Assembly (NCBI RefSeq): GCF_947492535.1
Contig: NZ_CANLNH010000001.1
Coordinates: 248,001 to 312,000, forward strand
DNA from: an uncultured Dokdonia sp.
GTDB lineage: Bacteria; Bacteroidota; Bacteroidia; Flavobacteriales; Flavobacteriaceae
Length of the DNA: 64,000 nucleotides
Reading direction: 5' to 3'
Shown piece after piece: positions 1-9,669 of this stretch; within the stretch, counting starts at the first letter, position 1, and each line of letters opens with the position of its first letter. The notes below the pieces were generated by a model, which was given only the letters and a program-made list of their open reading frames with translations, did not search any database and had not been told where the DNA came from. Made by a program: the position numbers and the translations under genes.

Positions 1-1
1 A

Positions 2-1180
2 CCTGAAGCAAATGGAAAACCACTATTCTTAAATACCTTAAAACAAGTAACAAACCAGATGGAAACTGTGAAGATTCCTTCTGGAACCTCTGTCGCATTA
101 TCTAGTATTAATCAAGCAGGACTAGATGCTGTTTTGCAGACAGTCCCAGAATATAGCGCAGATGGTAAAACATCTGATACGGTCTACTATTCTATACATA
201 TTAATGCTACGCTAGAAACTGCTATTACCAAGTATGTAGATAGTATAAAAAAGGGAACGCTGTCTAGGAATAACAATGCAACCTTCCCGATAGGATCTCT
301 AGAAACTAAGGTTTCATGGGTGCCCGTAACATCATTACCAAGTGAGGATATTGCCAAAAACAACTATTATACAACCATGGCTGCTGTGACACAAGGAGAT
401 GGAACAGTCGTAAAAGAACAAGTAGCTTTATTAGGAATGCATGTAGTAGGCGTTGTCATTAATCACCCAGAATTTATCTGGGCAACTTTTGAGCATAATT
501 CTTTAGCTCCTGTATTTGATGTACCATCAAATACAGCAAGTTCAGATGTCAATACACTTATCTTTAAGAAAGGAAGCGTTACAGGTGTTGATGGTATACG
601 TTGGAAATCTGGAAAAGCAGTAAAAGCAGAACAAACTTTCGGTCTGTTTAAATATGGAGTAGCTGCAAAAGGACCTAACAACTATGTGAAAACGAGTCAG
701 CCAGAGCCAGATAACTATAATAAAATAGATAGTCTTAATATGTGTGTATCTGCTAATCTTAAGAAAGAAAGCGATGTATGGCAAAATTACCAATATGATG
801 GTGCTATTTGGCTAAATATGGATGGTTTAACAACGACACAACAAGCCGATACTATTGTGTCATTGTATAGACATATTAAAGATGCAACACCAGGATCGAT
901 GGCAAGAGGATCACTAGCTTCGGCAAATCTAACGATGGAAACATTTACGCAGACGTATCAAACAACTACAGATGAAATTACAGATGCATCAAAACTAATA
1001 AATTGCTTTAGCTGTCACCGTGGAGCTCCAGATACAGGAAGTGATACGATACGATCTCCGTTGTATTTAAGTCATGTGTTTAGTGGAAATGTTTCTCTTA
1101 TTGTAGACGAGCAAACGCCAACAGAAATTGAAGCTAATAAACTAAAAGCCTTTATGAAAGTAATGTCTAAATCTAAATAG
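2..1180 (+). CDS. Partial secreted-type protein with one CXXCH haem c site
   Basis: The reading frame is open from base 2, so the gene starts upstream of the window; the first internal ATG is at 59. About 392 residues are visible. Near the C-terminus lies C-F-S-C-H (bases 1004-1018), the covalent haem-binding motif of c-type cytochromes, so the protein is probably exported to the periplasm or cell surface. The remainder is polar and I recognise no named family. The strand is well supported because the frame is long and the only strong terminator follows it. Haem attachment is inferred from the motif alone. Confidence 0.7.
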   Translation, partial: PEANGKPLFLNTLKQVTNQMETVKIPSGTSVALSSINQAGLDAVLQTVPEYSADGKTSDTVYYSIHINATLETAITKYVDSIKKGTLSRNNNATFPIGSLETKVSWVPVTSLPSEDIAKNNYYTTMAAVTQGDGTVVKEQVALLGMHVVGVVINHPEFIWATFEHNSLAPVFDVPSNTASSDVNTLIFKKGSVTGVDGIRWKSGKAVKAEQTFGLFKYGVAAKGPNNYVKTSQPEPDNYNKIDSLNMCVSANLKKESDVWQNYQYDGAIWLNMDGLTTTQQADTIVSLYRHIKDATPGSMARGSLASANLTMETFTQTYQTTTDEITDASKLINCFSCHRGAPDTGSDTIRSPLYLSHVFSGNVSLIVDEQTPTEIEANKLKAFMKVMSKSK

Positions 1181-1236
1181 GTGTAGAAATTAGTTTTATA
1201 AGGTGTAATAGGATTCGTTCGCATTTATAAAATAAG

Positions 1237-1323
1237 AAAGAGGCTGTCTAAAAAGATGTAACTATCGTCAAACTGAAATGAATTCAGAATCACGTATTAA
1301 GTTGCTTTTTAGACAGCCTCTTT
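1237..1323. terminator. Long inverted repeat between convergent genes
   Basis: A perfect 19-bp inverted repeat (arms 1237-1255 and 1305-1323, core AGAGGCTGTCT) surrounds a 49-nt spacer and ends in a T-run. It lies between the convergent haem protein and argH and would end transcription from both sides. The long spacer and perfect arms are also compatible with a small mobile palindromic element. Confidence 0.7.
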
Positions 1324-1326
1324 TTT

Positions 1327-2610
1327 TCATATGCTAGTTTCATTCATTTTCTTCTGAATTTTATCCAAACACAAATTCCCCATACTTCCTATATGTGTAT
1401 GCTCTTTTGCAGATTCAGGACTATACATTCCAGATTGTACTTGAGATCCTATCTGTTGATAGGCATCCCTAAAAGAATGACCATCTATAACTAAAGTATT
1501 AATACTATCTACAGTATATAAATATTGATACTTTTCATCCTGTAGGTCAATATCTTTGATAATAATCTGTTTGATCGCATAATTAAAAATGTCTAGGATG
1601 CTTTCTACTTCTTGAAAAGCAGTTATACTATGTTCTTTCAATAGTTGAAAATCTCTATGATAGCCACTTGGAAGGTTATTTGTGATGAGAAGCATCTCTG
1701 TATGTAACGCCTGAATTTTATTGCATTTTCCTCTAATGAGTTCAAATACATCAGGATTCTTTTTATGTGGCATAATACTACTTCCCGTTGTTAATTGATC
1801 TGGGAAGGAAATAAATCCAAAATTCTGACTCATATACAAACAAATATCCATAGCAAACCTTCCTAAAGTATTACATAAACTACCTAAAGCACTTGCAATA
1901 GTACGTTCATTTTTTCCTCTACTTAATTGCGCTGCAATGACATTGTATTTAAGGGTAGAAAAACCAAGTTCTTTTGTGGTGAAATTTCGATCAATAGGAA
2001 ACGAACTCCCATAACCTGCCGCCGATCCTAGTGGGTTTTGATCGACGGTTTTTAAAGCAGCATTTAGAAGATATATGTCATCTATCAACACTTCTGCATA
2101 GGCAGAAAACCACAAGCCAAAGGAAGATGGCATCGCTACTTGTAAATGAGTGTAGCCTGGAATTACTGCATTTTTATGCGTTTCGGCGAGTCCTAAAAGT
2201 GTGTCAAATAAGGTTTCAGTTTTTGAAACAACCTCTTGTAAATGCTCTTTGTAAAATAACTGTAAAGCCACCAAGACCTGATCATTTCTAGAACGTGCTG
2301 TATGAATCTTTTTGCCTACATCCCCATATCTAGAAGTAAGTTCATATTCTATCTTAGAATGCACATCTTCAAATTGCGTTTCTATAGTAAACGTTCCTTC
2401 TTCTATATCTTTTGCAATGTCGTGTAATCCTTTTTCTAGAAGTTGTAATTCTTCCGAAGAAATGATCCCAATGAACGCTAGCATTTTTGCATGAGCTACA
2501 GAAGCTTGTACGTCATATATTGCAATATGAAGGTCGATTTCTCGGTCATTTCCTACCGTAAATTGTTCTATTTGTTGATCTATTGTAATTCCTTTATCCC
2601 AAAGTTTCAT
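1327..2610 (-). CDS. argH: Argininosuccinate lyase
   Basis: Splits argininosuccinate into arginine and fumarate, the last step of arginine synthesis (cytoplasmic). The 427-residue protein carries the fumarase/aspartase-superfamily signature GSSIMPHKKNPDVFE and the N-terminal HTARSRNDQV block that binds substrate. It is the last gene of the minus-strand arginine operon, 105 bp after argE; that gap contains a split palindromic repeat. The start ATG at 2610 gives a family-typical N-terminus (MKLWDKG). Confidence 0.95.
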   Translation of the reverse strand: MKLWDKGITIDQQIEQFTVGNDREIDLHIAIYDVQASVAHAKMLAFIGIISSEELQLLEKGLHDIAKDIEEGTFTIETQFEDVHSKIEYELTSRYGDVGKKIHTARSRNDQVLVALQLFYKEHLQEVVSKTETLFDTLLGLAETHKNAVIPGYTHLQVAMPSSFGLWFSAYAEVLIDDIYLLNAALKTVDQNPLGSAAGYGSSFPIDRNFTTKELGFSTLKYNVIAAQLSRGKNERTIASALGSLCNTLGRFAMDICLYMSQNFGFISFPDQLTTGSSIMPHKKNPDVFELIRGKCNKIQALHTEMLLITNNLPSGYHRDFQLLKEHSITAFQEVESILDIFNYAIKQIIIKDIDLQDEKYQYLYTVDSINTLVIDGHSFRDAYQQIGSQVQSGMYSPESAKEHTHIGSMGNLCLDKIQKKMNETSI

Positions 2611-2633
2611 ACTACTATTTTTAAGGTGTTTTA

Positions 2634-2697
2634 TACGCTTTCGCGAAATGAAATGAAGCAGAAGTTTATGCTGAGTTCATCGAAGTACGAAAGCGTA
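2634..2697. repeat. Palindromic repeat split by a second repeat
   Basis: The outer arms TACGCTTTCG (2634-2643) and CGAAAGCGTA (2688-2697) are the two halves of the window-wide palindrome. Between them sits, on the minus strand, a copy of a second repeat of the form CTTCGA-N4-6-CTCAG-N-ATAAACT (2663-2685), whose other copy in the window is at 50662-50686. The arrangement reads as one repeat inserted into another in the argE-argH gap. Confidence 0.6.
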
Positions 2698-2715
2698 CTC
2701 AATATTATTCGTGTT

Positions 2716-3807
2716 TTATATAATCGCTTTTTCTAATAAAGCAGTGTATAGTTGAATCGCCTCTTCAATTTCGGCGATATAAATAAATTCATCTGCGGTA
2801 TGTGATCGTTTGCTTTCTCCTGGACCTAATTTTAAAGAAGGACAGGTTAATATCGCCTGATCAGATAAAGTTGGAGATCCATAGGTCTTTCTACCTAATG
2901 AAATTCCTGCTTGTACAAGTACATGTGCTGGTGAAATGGAAGACGAATTTAAGCGTGTGCCACGAGGTGTGATTTGTGTACACGGACTCTCTCTTTCTAA
3001 AATATCACAGATTTCCTGATTAGAATATGCGTCATTCACACGCACGTCAATCACTAAGTTTACTTCTGCCGGAATTGCATTATGCTGTATGCCTGCATTG
3101 ATTTGAGTGACCGTCATTTTCACATCTCCTAATACCTCTGACGTTTTTTTGAATTGATATTCTTGAAACCATTTCAAAACTTCAATAGTGTTGTAAATAG
3201 CATTGTTGTTATTAGGATGTGCTGCATGACTAGGAGTACCTTTTACGACAGCATCAAATACAACCAATCCTTTTTCGGCGATAGCGAGTTGCATATTTGT
3301 AGGTTCTCCTACAATTGCAACATCTATTTTTGGAATTTGGTTAAGGATACTATGTAACCCTTGAGGTCCGCTATTTTCTTCTTCCGCCGAAGCGACAAAT
3401 AGTAGATGATACTGTAGGTCTTCTCTATGATAATAATAGGTAAATGTAGCAAGCAAAGAAACCAAAGCACCTCCTGCATCATTACTGCCTAAACCATATA
3501 ATTTTCCATCTTCAATAATAGCTTTAAATGGATCTTTCGTATATCCTTTATTCGGTTGTACGGTATCATGGTGTGAGTTTAATAATAAGGTAGGCTTGCC
3601 TTTGTCTACCGACGAGGTAGTTTCGCGAAAGCTTTTATTAACCGCCCAAATATTATTATTGATCTTGTTATACGGAATCTTATATTTAGTAAACCATGCT
3701 ATAATAAGTGCAGCCGTATGATTTTCTTCTCCAGAAAATGAAGGTGTCTCAATTAAGCTTTTGAGAAGTGTAATGGCATTTGTTGTAAGCTGTTCTAGTG
3801 TTTTCAT
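2716..3807 (-). CDS. argE: M20-family N-acyl-ornithine/citrulline deacylase
   Basis: Zinc-dependent M20 peptidase of 363 residues. Metal-ligand motifs are visible: SHHDTV (first metal His-x-Asp), the GLGSNDAGG block and the catalytic EEE of ASAEEENSG. In an ArgF'-type pathway this enzyme removes the N-acyl group from N-acylcitrulline rather than from acetylornithine. It overlaps argB by 4 bp, indicating translational coupling. Whether the acyl group is acetyl or succinyl cannot be read from this protein alone. Confidence 0.88.
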   Translation of the reverse strand: MKTLEQLTTNAITLLKSLIETPSFSGEENHTAALIIAWFTKYKIPYNKINNNIWAVNKSFRETTSSVDKGKPTLLLNSHHDTVQPNKGYTKDPFKAIIEDGKLYGLGSNDAGGALVSLLATFTYYYHREDLQYHLLFVASAEEENSGPQGLHSILNQIPKIDVAIVGEPTNMQLAIAEKGLVVFDAVVKGTPSHAAHPNNNNAIYNTIEVLKWFQEYQFKKTSEVLGDVKMTVTQINAGIQHNAIPAEVNLVIDVRVNDAYSNQEICDILERESPCTQITPRGTRLNSSSISPAHVLVQAGISLGRKTYGSPTLSDQAILTCPSLKLGPGESKRSHTADEFIYIAEIEEAIQLYTALLEKAII

Positions 3808-4580
3808 TTTTGTATAGAAGTATAAATAGTGTTGGTAGTAAATAACATATCAGATAAACCAATAGATACGCTATGTACATTGTGGTTAAGTGCATAAAAG
3901 CAGTTGTCAATTTTTGGAATCATACCTTCTGTGATAATTCCTTGATCGATAAGTGTTTTATAGTTGTTTTGATCTATCGTTTGAATCACAGAGTCTTCAT
4001 CTTCGATAGATTGTAACACTCCTTTCTTTTCAAAACAGTAATACAACTCAACTTTGTATTTGTTTGAAAAAGCAATGGCTAATGCTGACGCTATGGTATC
4101 TGCATTCGTATTTAATAACTGTCTTTGGGTATCATGAGTAATAGCACAAAAAACGGGAGTGATGTTATTCTTTATAAGAAGTTCTAACGTCCTTGTATTC
4201 ACTTGTGAGACATCGCCTACATATCCAAAGTCTATTTCTGTGATGGGTCTTTTTGTAGCAATGATAGTATTTCCATCAGCGCCAGAAAGTCCAATGGCAT
4301 TACACTGATGTGCTTGTAAAAGAGCAACTATATTCTTGTTGATTTTACCAGCATAGGTCATCGTGATAATGTCTAATGTATCTGCATCCGTAATACGTCT
4401 TCCTTGATACATTTTTACCTCAATATTTAGCTGTTGGGCTAGGGAAGTAGCTAATTTCCCTCCTCCATGAACTAATATCTTTGGACCTTGTAAAGAAGCA
4501 AATTTCTCTAAAAATGGTAGTAATTTTTTAGTATCATTAATGATATTGCCTCCTATTTTTATAACCTTAAGTATTTTCAT
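3804..4580 (-). CDS. argB: N-acylglutamate kinase
   Basis: Phosphorylates N-acylglutamate using ATP, the second step of arginine synthesis. The 258-residue amino-acid-kinase fold protein has the N-terminal KIGGNI loop and the LVHGGGK motif that binds ATP and substrate. It overlaps argF' upstream (4 bp) and argE downstream (4 bp). No separate N-acetylglutamate synthase domain is fused to it, so the acyl donor step must be done by another protein, probably the GNAT at the head of the operon. Confidence 0.93.
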   Translation of the reverse strand: MKILKVIKIGGNIINDTKKLLPFLEKFASLQGPKILVHGGGKLATSLAQQLNIEVKMYQGRRITDADTLDIITMTYAGKINKNIVALLQAHQCNAIGLSGADGNTIIATKRPITEIDFGYVGDVSQVNTRTLELLIKNNITPVFCAITHDTQRQLLNTNADTIASALAIAFSNKYKVELYYCFEKKGVLQSIEDEDSVIQTIDQNNYKTLIDQGIITEGMIPKIDNCFYALNHNVHSVSIGLSDMLFTTNTIYTSIQK

Positions 4581-5518
4581 GACGATAGCTGTTCTAATAG
4601 GTTTTTTAATACAATTTGAGCTGCAAAGGTTCTATTGTTTGCTTGCGGTATGACAATAGAATTTTCACTGTCTAAAACAGCGTCTGCGATCACCATGTTT
4701 CTACGTACAGGTAGACAATGCATACAGGAGGCATTTCCTATCTTTTCTTTTGTGATCATCCAATTAGGATCTTGACTTATCACCTGTCCGTACTGATCGT
4801 AACTACTCCAATTTTTCACATAGACAAAATCGGCATCTTGTAGAGCTTTTTTTTGATTGTAGAAAACAGGCGTGTCTTTTATAATCTCAGATGCTAGATC
4901 ATATCCTTTAGGATGTGTAACCGAAAGATCTACATCTAGTAATTGCATGGTTTTTATAAAAGAGTTTGCAACAGCATGTGGCAATGCTTTAGGATGTGGT
5001 GCCCATGACAAAACTACTTTTGGTTTCTTTTTGATCGCATGTTCTGTAATAGTGATGGCATCAGTAAGTGCTTGCAACGGATGTGCGGTAGCACTTTCCA
5101 TATTAACAATTGGAACCGAAGCATACGTTTTAAAGCTATTCAAGATATACTCAGAGGCATCTTCTTCTTTGTTTTTTAAACTAGGAAAAGCTCTTACAGC
5201 GATGATGTCTGCATACTGAGAGATGACTTGCGCTGCTTCTTTGATATGTTCGGCGGTTTGTAAATTCATTACCGTACCATCTTTAAATTCTAGATTCCAC
5301 GTATTACTGATGTCTAAGATCATCACATCCATACCTAAGTTTTTTGCTGCTTTTTCTGTACTTAATCGGGTACGTAAACTAGAATTAAAGAATAACATCA
5401 CTAGTGTTTTATGTTTTCCTAGGGTGTCAAATTGAAACGGATTTGCTTTCAGTGTAATGGCTTCCTGAATGGTTTTAGATAGGTTTTTGATGTCGTGTAT
5501 AGAAGTATAGTTATTCAT
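4577..5518 (-). CDS. argF': N-acetyl/N-succinyl-ornithine carbamoyltransferase
   Basis: Carbamoylates an N-acylated ornithine to N-acylcitrulline. Length (313) and motifs identify the Bacteroidota/Xanthomonas type rather than ordinary ArgF: FFNSSLRTRLST (carbamoyl phosphate site), WAPHPK and HCLPVRRN. At the position that decides acetyl (Glu in the Xanthomonas enzyme) versus succinyl (Pro in the Bacteroides enzyme) preference, this protein reads Q-T-A-E-H, i.e. Ala. By my recall, small residues there favour N-succinylornithine. The 46-bp gap to argD holds a small GCCCAT-T-ATGGGC hairpin. Confidence 0.9.
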   Translation of the reverse strand: MNNYTSIHDIKNLSKTIQEAITLKANPFQFDTLGKHKTLVMLFFNSSLRTRLSTEKAAKNLGMDVMILDISNTWNLEFKDGTVMNLQTAEHIKEAAQVISQYADIIAVRAFPSLKNKEEDASEYILNSFKTYASVPIVNMESATAHPLQALTDAITITEHAIKKKPKVVLSWAPHPKALPHAVANSFIKTMQLLDVDLSVTHPKGYDLASEIIKDTPVFYNQKKALQDADFVYVKNWSSYDQYGQVISQDPNWMITKEKIGNASCMHCLPVRRNMVIADAVLDSENSIVIPQANNRTFAAQIVLKNLLEQLSS

Positions 5519-5564
5519 CTATTTTTAGTTTATTCAAAATATTGTCAAATGCCCATTATGGGCC

Positions 5565-6689
5565 TCATAATTCCTGTTGTAATGCGTGTATAAGTTGATC
5601 TACGTGTTCTTTCTGTATGGTTAAAGGCGGAAGAATTCGTAATAGGTTTGGATTTTTAGAATTCCCTGTGAATATGTGATGTTTATGAATGAGTGTTTTT
5701 CGAAGTTCTGCAATTGGAAAATCAAACTCTAAACCTAGCATGAGTCCGCGACCTTTAACTGTTTTAAGTTTAGAAAGTGACTGTGCTTTTTCAATAAAGT
5801 AGGTAGAAAGCGCTTTTACGTGTTGCATCAATTGCTGTTCTTCTATAATAGCTAGTACTGCAATAGAAGCAGCACACGCCAAGTGATTTCCACCAAACGT
5901 AGTTCCTAACATTCCAAAAGAGGCTTTTAGATTCGGATGAATCAAAATACCTCCTACAGGAAATCCATTTCCCATCCCTTTTGCTATGGAAATAATATCT
6001 GGCGTGATGCCATGCTTTTGAAAAGCAAAGAAATCGCCTGTTCTCCCAAAGCCTGATTGTACTTCATCAGCAATAAATAAGGTGTTATATTCTTTACAAA
6101 GTTTCGCGACAGCGGTATAAAACGCCGTAGGCATTTCATCCAGACCCCCAACTCCTTGAATACATTCAACAATCACAGCACAAGTCTTGTCTTGTTTTAA
6201 AATAGCTTCAACCGTTTGAAGATCTCCTAACGTCACAAAATCTACTTCTTGTTGTGCATTAATCGGAGCAACAATTTTAGGATTGTCTGTTGCTGCAACG
6301 GCGGCAGAAGTTCTTCCGTGAAACGAATTTTTAAAGGCAAGGACTTTTTTCTTTCCAGTATAAAAAGAGGCTAGTTTCAATGCATTTTCATTGGCTTCGG
6401 CTCCAGAATTACAAAGAAATAGTTGATAGTCCTGACAGCCTGATAATAGCCCTAGCTTCTTTGCTAATTTTTGCTGTAATGGATTCTGTACCGAATTACT
6501 ATAAAATCCGATTTTTTGTAATTGCTCACTAATAGATTGCACGTAATGTGGATGTGAGTGGCCGATAGAAATAACAGCATGGCCTCCATACAAATCGAGA
6601 TATTTCACACCCTTCGTATCATACACAAAGACATCTTTCGCGGAAGCGGGAGTAATATCAAAGAGTGGATATACATTAAATAAACTCAT
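5565..6689 (-). CDS. argD: N-acyl-ornithine aminotransferase (class III, PLP)
   Basis: Transfers an amino group from glutamate to N-acylglutamate semialdehyde to make N-acylornithine. The 374-residue protein shows SGAEANENALK, the DEVQSGFGRTG block and SIAKGMGNGFPVG containing the Lys that binds pyridoxal phosphate. It overlaps proC by 4 bp. The related glutamate semialdehyde and ornithine aminotransferases are less likely in this operon. Confidence 0.93.
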   Translation of the reverse strand: MSLFNVYPLFDITPASAKDVFVYDTKGVKYLDLYGGHAVISIGHSHPHYVQSISEQLQKIGFYSNSVQNPLQQKLAKKLGLLSGCQDYQLFLCNSGAEANENALKLASFYTGKKKVLAFKNSFHGRTSAAVAATDNPKIVAPINAQQEVDFVTLGDLQTVEAILKQDKTCAVIVECIQGVGGLDEMPTAFYTAVAKLCKEYNTLFIADEVQSGFGRTGDFFAFQKHGITPDIISIAKGMGNGFPVGGILIHPNLKASFGMLGTTFGGNHLACAASIAVLAIIEEQQLMQHVKALSTYFIEKAQSLSKLKTVKGRGLMLGLEFDFPIAELRKTLIHKHHIFTGNSKNPNLLRILPPLTIQKEHVDQLIHALQQEL

Positions 6690-7486
6690 AACTGTTCTTT
6701 TTTTATAGTGTTGATTTTATTGAAAGATGCTACCATTCCTTGAATGAGAGAAGAACTCAATCCTTTATGCTCCATCTCATTTAATCCTTCGATGGTGCAT
6801 CCCTTTGGTGTAGTCACTCGGTCTATTTCCTGTTCTGGATGTCGTTTGTTTTGAATCAATAAACTGGCAGCGCCTTCACTCGTATACATAGCGAGTTGTT
6901 GCGCTTCTTCAGCATCAAACCCTAATTGAATAGCAGCCTGAGTAGTCGCTCTAATCAAACGCATCCAAAAAGCAATCCCACTCGCGCAAACTACTGTTGC
7001 AGCTTGCATTTGAGGTTCTGGGATTTGTAATGAGTGTCCTAGTTGATTGAATATCGTTTCGGCTATTTTAATATGTTGTTTTCCTTGTGTATTACTGCAT
7101 AAACATGTCATCGATTTTCCTACAGCAATAGCAGTATTAGGCATGGCTCTTATGATCGCTTTGTCTTGACCAATACTATGTTCTATAGCTGCTATTGAAA
7201 ATCCAGTGATGGTGGAAATGATACTGTGATTTTTAGTTAATAATGGTTTTGCATCGATGAGTATTTGTGCAGCTTGGGCTGGTTGAACTGCTAGTAGGAT
7301 AACATCAGATTTTTGAATCGCCAAGGCATTGTCTTGCGTTATAATAACCTGTTTGTTATCTTCAAATTCTTTGAGTTCTTGTATGTTTCTTTTTGTGAGG
7401 TAAAGACTAGTTACATCTTGATTGCTTAGCAACCCTTTTGCAATAGACTTCCCTAAATTCCCTGTTCCTATAATGGCTATTTTCAT
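6686..7486 (-). CDS. proC: Pyrroline-5-carboxylate reductase
   Basis: NAD(P)H-dependent reductase that makes proline from pyrroline-5-carboxylate. The 266-residue protein has the N-terminal Rossmann motif GTGNLGKSIAKG, the RAMPNTA motif, and the C-terminal signature with TTPKGCTIEGL. It sits inside the arginine operon, 12 bp after argC and overlapping argD, so proline synthesis is co-transcribed with arginine genes. A role on an acylated intermediate is conceivable but nothing in the sequence demands it. Confidence 0.9.
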   Translation of the reverse strand: MKIAIIGTGNLGKSIAKGLLSNQDVTSLYLTKRNIQELKEFEDNKQVIITQDNALAIQKSDVILLAVQPAQAAQILIDAKPLLTKNHSIISTITGFSIAAIEHSIGQDKAIIRAMPNTAIAVGKSMTCLCSNTQGKQHIKIAETIFNQLGHSLQIPEPQMQAATVVCASGIAFWMRLIRATTQAAIQLGFDAEEAQQLAMYTSEGAASLLIQNKRHPEQEIDRVTTPKGCTIEGLNEMEHKGLSSSLIQGMVASFNKINTIKKEQL

Positions 7487-7498
7487 ATCTGTTATTTT

Positions 7499-8476
7499 TT
7501 AAAAATGAGACCCTTTTAAGAGTAGTCCATCTGTTTCTACAAGACCAAAAGCTACATTCATATTCTGAATTGCTTGTCCTGAAGCGCCTTTTAATAGATT
7601 GTCAAGCGTACTTGTAATTAATAATTTGTCTTGATGCTTTTCTATATGGAGGACACATTTATTGGTGTTTACTACCTGTTTTAAGTGAATACTATTATCG
7701 GATACGATGGTAAAAGGAGCTTCTTGATAATAGGTTTTATATATACTGGTTGCTTCTTCTAAGGTTCCTTTAAAATGGGTGTACGCTGTCGCGAAAATGC
7801 CTCTCGAGAAATTCCCTCGGTTAGGAATAAAATGAATTTCACTATTAAAGTTAGACTGTAAATGCTTCACCGTCTGGTAGATTTCTCCTAAATGCTGATG
7901 GTTAAATGCTTTATAGTGAGAAAAATTATTATCTCTCCATGTAAAGTGTGTTGTTTGTGAAAGGGAAACTCCAGCGCCAGTCGCCCCAGTAACTGCATTG
8001 ACATGAATATCTGATGTTAATAGATTCTGAGATGCTAAGGGAGCAATGGCTAACTGAATCGCCGTCGCAAAACATCCTGGGTTTGCAATATGTTGCGCCT
8101 TTTGAATACTCTTTTTATTTACTTCTGGTAAACCGTATGTAAACTGCTTTGCTTTATAATGTGCATCTTCAGAAAGTCTGAAGTCATTGCTTAGATCAAT
8201 GATTTTTGTGTCTTGAGAAAAAGAATGTGTGTCTAAAAATTCTTTTGATTTCCCATGACCTAAACATAGAAATACGACATCTACCTGTGGATTGATTGTA
8301 TTTGTGAATACTAGATCTGTATACCCTAAGAGGTCTTGGTGGACTTTATGTACATTATTTCCAGCATTAGATGTGCTAAAAATAAAATCAATACTTGTTT
8401 TAGGATGATGTAATAAGACTCTTATGAGTTCTCCAGCAGTATAGCCAGCACCTCCTATGATTCCTGCTTTGATCAT
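7499..8476 (-). CDS. argC: N-acyl-gamma-glutamyl-phosphate reductase
   Basis: Reduces N-acylglutamyl phosphate to the semialdehyde with NADPH. The 325-residue protein begins with the dinucleotide-binding GGAGYTAGEL and has the catalytic NPGCFATA (active-site Cys) and a late His-rich region. It is the short (type 1/2 boundary) bacterial form. It overlaps argG by 4 bp, consistent with a tightly coupled operon. Confidence 0.94.
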   Translation of the reverse strand: MIKAGIIGGAGYTAGELIRVLLHHPKTSIDFIFSTSNAGNNVHKVHQDLLGYTDLVFTNTINPQVDVVFLCLGHGKSKEFLDTHSFSQDTKIIDLSNDFRLSEDAHYKAKQFTYGLPEVNKKSIQKAQHIANPGCFATAIQLAIAPLASQNLLTSDIHVNAVTGATGAGVSLSQTTHFTWRDNNFSHYKAFNHQHLGEIYQTVKHLQSNFNSEIHFIPNRGNFSRGIFATAYTHFKGTLEEATSIYKTYYQEAPFTIVSDNSIHLKQVVNTNKCVLHIEKHQDKLLITSTLDNLLKGASGQAIQNMNVAFGLVETDGLLLKGSHF

Positions 8477-9669
8477 GATGTTGTGTGTATTTGTTGGTAT
8501 ATCTTGTTTTGATTTCCATTAATTTTTATAAATCCCTTTGCTTCTTCGGCAGTCCACTGTGTGTTCATTTCGCCATAACTACCAAACTTAGAACTCATTA
8601 AATCATTCTTAGAAATGATGCCTTCTAAGAAAAAGTGATATGGTTGTAATGTTACAATCACTTCTCCAGAAACTTTGTCTTGACTATTCGTTAAGAAAGC
8701 TTCCATATCTCTCATTACGGGATCTAAGTATTGGCCTTCGTGTAAATGCATTCCATAGAAGTTTGATAGGTATTCTTTATGTTGTAATTGCCACTTGGTA
8801 AGCGTGTGTTTTTCTAATAAATGATGAGCCTTAATAATGATGAGTGCAGCAGCAGCTTCAAACCCTACACGTCCTTTAATACCCACAATCGTATCACCTA
8901 CATGGATATCTCTTCCTATAGCATACGGAGAAGCTAGGTTTTGTAAGAGTTCAATGTTTTTTTCTGGAGTTTGTTTATTTCCATTGATAGCGATGAGTTC
9001 TCCTTTTTCAAAGGTTAGGATAACATTCTCTTTTCCATCTTTGGTGAGTTGGGAAGGGAAAGCTTTTTCTGGTAATCCTTTTTCTGAAGTTAATGTCTCT
9101 TCTCCTCCTACACTGGTTCCCCAGAGACCTTTATTTATAGAGTACTTTGCTTTTTCCCAAGAGGCATCTATATTGTGTTTTTGTAAATAGGCTATTTCTT
9201 GTTGTCTAGAAAGCTGTTGGTCTCTAATAGGTGTGATGATTTCAATTTCTGGAGCAAGTGTTTGAAAAATCATATCAAATCGTACTTGATCATTTCCAGC
9301 ACCAGTGCTTCCATGTGCAATATGTGTTGCTCCGACACTTTTTGCATATTCAATAATCTCAATGGCTTGAACAATACGCTCTGCACTTACAGATAAAGGG
9401 TAGGTATTGTTCTTTAAGACATTTCCGAAAATCAAATACTTTATTACTTTTTCGTAGAATGAAGTAATAGCGTCTATATTTTTATATGTGGTTACTCCTA
9501 ATGTATATGCCGTTTTTTCTATACTATTGATTTCATCAGAAGTAAAACCTCCTGTATTAATACTTACTGCATGTACTTCAAATCCTTTTTCTTTTGATAA
9601 GTGAACGGCACAATAGGATGTGTCTAAACCGCCACTGTATGCAAGTACTATTTTTTTTGATGTATTCAT
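8473..9669 (-). CDS. argG: Argininosuccinate synthase
   Basis: Joins citrulline and aspartate with ATP. The 398-residue length is typical; the N-terminal AYSGGLDTS is the ATP pyrophosphatase P-loop, and HGSTGAGNDQVRF is the family signature. It overlaps the GNAT gene upstream (4 bp) and argC downstream (4 bp). In this operon the deacylase would act before this step so that free citrulline is available. Confidence 0.96.
   Translation of the reverse strand: MNTSKKIVLAYSGGLDTSYCAVHLSKEKGFEVHAVSINTGGFTSDEINSIEKTAYTLGVTTYKNIDAITSFYEKVIKYLIFGNVLKNNTYPLSVSAERIVQAIEIIEYAKSVGATHIAHGSTGAGNDQVRFDMIFQTLAPEIEIITPIRDQQLSRQQEIAYLQKHNIDASWEKAKYSINKGLWGTSVGGEETLTSEKGLPEKAFPSQLTKDGKENVILTFEKGELIAINGNKQTPEKNIELLQNLASPYAIGRDIHVGDTIVGIKGRVGFEAAAALIIIKAHHLLEKHTLTKWQLQHKEYLSNFYGMHLHEGQYLDPVMRDMEAFLTNSQDKVSGEVIVTLQPYHFFLEGIISKNDLMSSKFGSYGEMNTQWTAEEAKGFIKINGNQNKIYQQIHTTS

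Noticed and set aside
4872-5219. 115-residue ORF antisense to argF'
   Set aside because: It is a shadow of a strongly conserved gene on the other strand, with no recognisable domain.
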